A stretch of 64,000 bases of DNA from Quillaja saponaria. Its lineage: Eukaryota; Streptophyta; Magnoliopsida; Fabales; Quillajaceae. The notes under the pieces are model-generated. The model saw nothing but the letters and a program-made list of their open reading frames with translations, was not told the origin of the DNA and made no database searches. Position 1 is the stretch's first letter. Each line of letters begins with the position of its first letter. The position numbers and the translations under genes are program-made. Of this stretch, positions 57,960-64,000 are shown one piece after another. Where the stretch lies: contig CM055607.1 in NCBI GenBank assembly GCA_029379385.1, positions 9,610,001-9,674,000 of the forward strand, in the 5' to 3' direction.

Positions 57960-60900
57960 TAAATGTCTTCACGCCATCTGAAAATCTAATCCAAAATGCA
58001 TTTAAGAGGGGGTTTTATTTTTTTTATTTGTTTAAAATATAAAATAAATAAATACATATAATATTCCCACCCCCAAGCAGATGACATCAAACAAACCATA
58101 TATATATATATACATACTTTCTCTGAAAACCGCCTCTCCATCCACTGCTAGTTGCCCTGCCTCTTGTTTTCTGTAGTACTCTTTAGAGATAAACTAGCTT
58201 TAGTTTGAGAATTGTGTTTTGTGTATGTACCAAGTTTTTTGGTTTATTTCATTATTTTTGTTTTTCACTCAAAAATTAATTTTTATAATAAAAATTAGAG
58301 ATCATATAATAAATTTAATGAAAAATTTTATAAGATCGCTCTCATTATTTAATTTATTATTTTACCAAGGCATGATGCATATTCGCATAAAATCGGATTA
58401 TCACAATTTTTGCCATTGATACAAAGATGCCTGACTTTTCTTGCTAATTTTATTTTATGTTCATGTGCCCCACAAATGCTGAGTTTCAGCTTTTCTTACA
58501 TAGAACCTTAATTCATGACAACGACAAATTAATTCTTTTATGAATTGAAGATGATAAATTAAATTATTAATAAATAAATAACTAAATTAGAACTAAAATT
58601 TGTTCATATAATTTTTAAAATTTATCTATTTTATGTCCATTGAATATAAGATAATATATTTACAAAAACATAAGAGCTCGTGTACTATTCATTTTAAGAA
58701 AATAAATAATTTTAACAATAAAATAAAATAAAATAAATATTACTCTTTTATAAATAAACTATCATCTGTCTAGCAGATAGAAATAAATAAATCATAAGAA
58801 ATAAAAAAAAATTTCTTAATTAATCAATACTAACACCAGTGTGAAAGGTATCCACTGGATCATTGTAAAAAATTCTAACTCAATCTAATAATATTACAAT
58901 TCAATTCATTAATATTAATAATATAACTCACAAATAAAATAAATATAATTATATATTAGGCTTGAACATGTCACATTTTGGTCTCTGCACATTGGTATCG
59001 AAGCTAACAAGTTTCATAGGACTATTTCATCTTCAGTGACATAACCATCTCACAAAAAAAATTTAAAAATGAAAATGAATAATTAATTCATATCGTTAAA
59101 CATTCAGTCTTCGAAATTCAAAATTGCAGAGGGTAAGACTACTTACATGTTATAATTTTGACCCAAAAAAAATAATATATAAATATTATTTTATTGGTTT
59201 GATATATGGAAAAATATTTAGAAAATGCCTTTAATTGTTAGGGAAATTTGATTGATATGGCGTTTACAGTATCATTAATTAATTTTAAAAACTCATCGCT
59301 TTCTGGTTGGTAACGGATTCGGGCCATTAGCCCATAACTCTCAAAATGTTGGACCACTGTATTCTTAATGGGCCATATGTCCAAAGTAATGAAATTTCTG
59401 AAATAATTTAATAAAGTAGGTCCAATTCAATGCAGATTCGGAGAATGAAAACCTCTTACTCAATCCTAATACTACCGGTTACACACATTTCTAGAATTGA
59501 TAATTCATTGGGTTATAAACCAGTTTGGGTATTTGAATTCTATATGGTTACTTCTCTATGCAATATGCATCATATCACAACACATTTAAGATTATTTTCT
59601 TCTAACTTCTTAAGCTTGGCTGAAATTGTTGACGATATAAATTTAGAAAATGAAAGGGCATGATAATAGACACGACATTCCTACTTTTTTTTAAGACACC
59701 ATTTCCAATAAATAAATTAAATTTTATAAGATAAGAGAGTTTGTGTAAACACCCCCAAGTAACCAAACAAGTTGAGAAGACCATAACGACATGGGCCAAC
59801 ATGGAAAGTCAAAATTACTCAACATCCTTACTTTTATTTTAGTTCCACTGTGGTAATTGAATAATGCAATACCCCAACTTATCTGATACGATTTATAATG
59901 ACCCAAGTAATCCAACTAGTCAAAGCAATTTGAGAATGAACCGTAGACACATGGCCAATCTAAGTAATTTGATAATTGATTACTTATAACTTACATACAA
60001 CACACTCGTAACTCCAGCTTTCAATTTATAAATTAATATTTGAATTCTCATGTTTTTCAAGTACGGGAGAATGATTTGTTTCTAGATCAAGGACCAAGTT
60101 TTTTTTTTTTGTTTAAGAGAGAAGAAGAGAATCATTGGAAAGGAATTGATTATTCCCCAACGTAGGAGAGGATTTAACCCACTACTCTTATCAAGGATTT
60201 ATAGGTCCCCTCCTCACTCCTTAGCTTGTTGACAGTGCAACCTCTTATTTCTTATTTCTTATTAATTTGTACTACATATCAAAGTTATTTAATGAGAGAA
60301 TCTTTTGATTTTTTAAATTACCCTTTATATAAATTTAATTTTCACTCTTATCCCTTTTTTATAGTTCAATCGTAATTTTCCTCTATTTTAATAATAATAA
60401 TAAAATTGAATTTCTTTTATTTAAATTAATAAATTTTAACAACAATGAATTCTAACAATAAATAATTTTTATAATTCATAATTTATCTCTAATTTATCAC
60501 CATATTAAACTTCTCATTCATATTGTTTTATCATAGGATTGTAATTGCTTTTATTCTATTTATATTATTAAAATTTAATTATAATGAACTATATATAATT
60601 AATAATAATTAAATTTTTATATTAACAAGTTGTCTATAATTTAGCATTATATTAAATATCACATCTCACTTTGTTTTATTTGCATAAAAGTCATTTAGTA
60701 ACATGTATGTATTGTTGTTGATTCAAGTAAAGTATGATTACACTTGCCTAATATCTTGATTATTTTTTTAATGGTTCACCAAAAATATAAACTTTTGATT
60801 ATTTTTAACTTTATTATTAAATTTATTTTCTTCTTTTTCCCTTAGTAAAGTCTTTTTTTTCTTTTTTTTTCCATTTTGAAAATATTTTCATTTTATTGTT

Positions 60901-63142
60901 TTGATGAAACATTTTTGAAAAATAAGAAAACACCATAGTATACATAATACATGTATGCTATTAATTATTCTTATTTATTATTAGGTTTATAAAATAAGAA
61001 GGTAGCATAATATATATAAATTTAATATTTGAGAGAAGTTATTTTCTTTGAAAGTTGGTTTTATGAAAGAAAAAAAAATTCAGACACAAAAATTTAAAAT
61101 AATGTTTTGAGATTATTTTGAAGAAAAAAACTATTTATAATTGTTGATAACAATGCCTTGTAATCTGTTTGTGTTAGAAAATTTAACAAAATAAGTATTG
61201 ATAATATCAATGTTTGACAAATAAATTTAAATTGTTTGTGCTATAAAGTAATTGATTTTTTTAAGTATTAATAAAGTAAGATGGAAGATGAAAAAATTGA
61301 AGACAGATTTTTTTTTTCTTCTTATGGCTGGTTCTAAATTCAGTGATGTTGTTAATAGTTAAATGAATGCAATTATTATTAGTTTTATTTTATGTTAATA
61401 ATTTTTTAATAAAGATTAAATTGAGTCAATAATAAAATTAAAATTTAATTGATTTTGAAAGAGATTTTTTTAATCATTTATTAAAAAAAATATCAATCAG
61501 AATCTTAATAAATATTATTATTTTATTATTATAATTAAAATCATTTATGATTGTACACTTGAGAATTTATTAATATTTTGACTCTTAAAAAAGTTAATTT
61601 TAAAAATTATTTTATAAAGACCAAATTAAAATACATATATATATATAATATTTAGTTTTTATTATATACATAACTTACGTTTTTTTATTAGCTTTTAAAA
61701 ATATATATATTTTTTTAAAGTTATATAAATATGACTGAGGTGTATAGAAACTGGCTGGCAATGACACCTAAAAGACTGGCAGAGAAGAAAGGAGCACGTG
61801 GACCAAAGACACACACAAGAAAATGTTCCAGAGCAAAAGAAAAAAAAAATAAAAAAAGGCGAGTCTTTAAGCTACTGCACATGACTCTGAGCTTGTTTTG
61901 GGCTTTTTTCTTATGTTTTTTATGTAAGATAACAGCTACCACACAGCTTTTTTTTTTAAAATTTCTTTCTTTTCAAACAGGTAGCAATTCACTCTAAATC
62001 CAAAAGCTTTGAATGTTCTCTGGCTCTCTGCATATGTGGAAAAATGCTGGTGCTTACTGAGCTGAGATCATGTCCCTGATTCTGATGCATGCTGGTTTCT
62101 GAGTCTGAGAGAGATAAAAAGAGAAGATTATTGTTGTGTGGGCTTTGAGAGGGACGAGTAAATGAGTCTGTCCTTCTCACTCAGAACAGTGGCACTGAAA
62201 AACATGATGCTTTATTGACATTTATAATTCACCAGAATAGCATTGTAAAATCTGATTCCTCCCTCTTTCTTTCTTCCTCTCACTCTCTTACATTTTATGG
62301 TTTTTTTTATCAACTTTGGTGATCAGTCTACGGTTTCACTAATGCATGCTCGGGGAGAAGGTCTCATCTCTAAATTTGGTACCTACTTGCCCAACAAAGA
62401 TCTACATTTGCAAATAGAAAATCCAACACCACCAAAACTTTGAGAGAAGGAAAAATTTCAATGTTTTTGACCCATGCTCAAAAGTAATGATGGCAAGTAA
62501 GAAAGACATTAAAAATATATATGTATATGTCAAAGAAATTATAATATTATAATAATGAATAAAAGAACAATTGAACTTAGAGCTAACCGGATGAGTACTT
62601 GGCTTAGAACCAGTCTCAGGTTTGACGAGTTTGATTAAAAGCCTAAGCTAGAGTTTATCTAACCTATGATTAGCTCTTTAGAGAATTTCCAAATAAACAA
62701 ATTTTTTTAATTTTTTGGTATAGCCAAACAAACAATGTTAAAAGTAATATTTTTAATTTTTATTTGTATTTTACTGTGTTTAATCTTATGAATACATTAA
62801 ATGTATCGAAATGGTTATAAAGAGAATCTCTATTATTCGATTAAACATGTACTCTGCAAGAATTATATATATATATATAGCTCACAAGCCAAATGATAAA
62901 TCTAATTAAACAAAATGCATTATGACATTAGCAAAAAAGAAAGAAATACACAATTAACCTAGTTATATACATGCAAAAGTTGAAGCAACATACCCTTTTT
63001 ATGACATATAGCCTGCATTTACCAAACAATATAACAAAACAAACTGAAAATTACAAACACTTACTGGGTATCTATATACCATGCATTGAAGAAAAAAATA
63101 ATTAAAAATCCAAATATAGAGATGATCATCATAACCTAAGAG
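57960..63142. other. Long gene-free spacer between BPC and IDD genes
   Basis: 58.0-58.2 kb is probably the BPC promoter (both flanking genes are on the minus strand). 58.2-61.7 kb is very A+T rich with no recognisable gene. 61.73-62.33 kb is of mixed composition with GA/CT-rich parts, and the 63-aa minus-strand frame at 61989-62180 is not recognised; this stretch could be transcribed non-coding or a distal 3' region. 62.5-63.14 kb is probably the 3' region of the IDD gene. A TA tract lies at about 62866-62878. Confidence 0.45.
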
Positions 63143-64000
63143 TTAGCTATTGGTTTTCCCATGATGATGATCACTTCTATTATTATGCTCTACTTCACAA
63201 CCTTCTGTCGTTATAGCAGACGACATGTAACTCAATACCAAAGAGTTCTGATCATCAGGAGGAGCTGCCATCGTTCCCTTTGCGGCCATTGTCGTTCGTG
63301 CCTGAAATTGTTGTTTACAAGAATGACAAGTGATTTGAAGAATAGTAGAATTTATCTGCTTGATTGCATGTTCTTTTAAAGCATAAGCCTTGTCAAGTTC
63401 AGCTTGAGCTTGTTGTCTAATTCTCTTTGCATTTGCAAGTTCTTGCTCAGCCAATTCAATCTGCTTCTTTGCTAAATGTCTTGCCTCTTCAGCATAACCC
63501 TTTTCTGCCATTGCTAATCTTAAATACTCGCTTGCTTGTTCTTGAACCCTCAATGCAGCTACACCAACTGGTTTCTGAGTACTACTTGAAGTAGTCAAAC
63601 TGTTTGCTTCATTTTTCTCTGAAAACTCGGATGACCCAATTGAGAGCTGTAACTGGGTTGAATGGGTTTCGTCTCTCTTAGGCGATATCGAAAGATCAAT
63701 GGGGTGATTTGAATATTTGGTTGAGAGCTGAAGCTCTAAGTTGTGATAAGGTAATACGGTGTTGTTTTTATCAGCTGCATTGGTAGAAGTAGTAGTAGGG
63801 TTTAAGAATGTGGTTCCACTTGGCTTTGGCATTACCAAATTACATGGTGCAGCTGTTGGCCAAGGAGCTGTGCTGAATTTGGTTTCACTTGATGGGCTTG
63901 GGCTAGAAGCTGTTTGAGACAAACATGCTGGTTGTAGTGGCAGTGATCCTGGCCGGAGATGTCCTATATTGCAAGCATCTTGGTGCTCAATAAAACTCTC
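63143..64000 (-). CDS. INDETERMINATE-DOMAIN zinc-finger protein (IDD14/15/16 group), C-terminal exon, 5' part outside window
   Basis: Plant C2H2 zinc-finger transcription factor; IDD14/15/16 act in gravitropism, auxin-related organ shape and starch metabolism. The minus-strand frame is open from the window edge to TAA at 63143-63145 (285 codons visible). It begins ESFIEHQDACN, the end of the fourth zinc finger. Further on it has ELQLS- and LDLSIS-type acidic/hydrophobic patches (LELQLS, PIDLSISP) and a long coiled-coil helix (LRLAMAEKGYAEEARHLAKK then IRQQAQAELDKAYALKEHAI). This is followed by QINSTILQITCHSCKQQFQA and SLVLSYMSSAITTEG, both diagnostic of the IDD14/15/16 branch. The translation start and the first fingers are beyond 64000. 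Which of the three paralogues it is cannot be decided. Confidence 0.93.
   Translation of the reverse strand, partial: ESFIEHQDACNIGHLRPGSLPLQPACLSQTASSPSPSSETKFSTAPWPTAAPCNLVMPKPSGTTFLNPTTTSTNAADKNNTVLPYHNLELQLSTKYSNHPIDLSISPKRDETHSTQLQLSIGSSEFSEKNEANSLTTSSSTQKPVGVAALRVQEQASEYLRLAMAEKGYAEEARHLAKKQIELAEQELANAKRIRQQAQAELDKAYALKEHAIKQINSTILQITCHSCKQQFQARTTMAAKGTMAAPPDDQNSLVLSYMSSAITTEGCEVEHNNRSDHHHGKTNS

Noticed and set aside
62040..62120. Possible miRNA precursor or small peptide gene
   Set aside because: No match to a plant miRNA I know and no clear stem-loop by eye; the 63-aa frame is unrecognised.
63920..63922. Start of the IDD-like frame at 63922
   Set aside because: The codon there is TTG and the frame continues upstream through the zinc-finger end ESFIEHQDACN to the window edge.

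Overview
The window is nuclear DNA from a flowering plant, most likely a eudicot. Genes are split by GT-AG introns and sit in very A+T-rich spacers. The gene families (KANADI, BASIC PENTACYSTEINE, INDETERMINATE-DOMAIN, ZF-HD) are plant transcription factors. The mobile elements (RTE-type LINE, hAT, CACTA, LTR elements) are typical of dicots. The species cannot be named from the sequence alone.

Layout. 1-4.3 kb is A+T-rich spacer with one tRNA-like repeat. 4.6-9.15 kb (+) is an intact six-exon KANADI-type GARP transcription factor gene. 12.3-19.0 kb (+) is a seven-exon monoacylglycerol-lipase-like gene; as written it carries two single-base insertions, one immediately before the GHSTG nucleophile elbow. 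19.2-20.85 kb (-) is a decayed RTE LINE. 21.4-26.7 kb has no gene I can name; it holds a short unassigned reading frame, a hAT MITE with a perfect 8-bp target duplication, and a ~440-bp fold-back element. 27.4-32.75 kb (+) is a dihydroxyacetone kinase pseudogene that has kept its introns, has a tandemly duplicated exon 2 and lacks roughly its second half. 33.76-35.9 kb (+) is a complete four-exon calmodulin-family gene. 37.07-37.67 kb (-) is a ZF-HD homeodomain gene with a one-base shift inside the homeodomain. 39.6-40.3 kb is a CACTA-like element.

43-52.3 kb is a nest of mobile elements that can be partly ordered in time. An ~810-bp tandem duplication was split by a 3.6-kb non-autonomous LTR element. 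A hAT-like MITE lies next to it. A large element with CAGGGG-type ends contains an RTE fragment with an internal inversion, a second piece of the same LTR element, and a separate minus-strand LTR element. 54.67-55.95 kb is another inverted-terminal element with a GTATCCGAGCC minisatellite inside. 56.6-57.9 kb (-) is an intact BASIC PENTACYSTEINE gene with a probable leader intron. The right edge (63.14-64.0 kb, -) is the last coding exon of an INDETERMINATE-DOMAIN zinc-finger gene of the IDD14/15/16 group; its zinc-finger exons lie mostly beyond the window.

The genes do not form a pathway or cluster; they are independently transcribed plant genes. I found no clear new multi-gene system. The most notable points are the three single-base insertions in otherwise well-conserved genes (real lesions or uncorrected assembly errors), the half-deleted DAK pseudogene, the fold-back element, and the datable nest of insertions. 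Statements about families come from memory; no database search was run.
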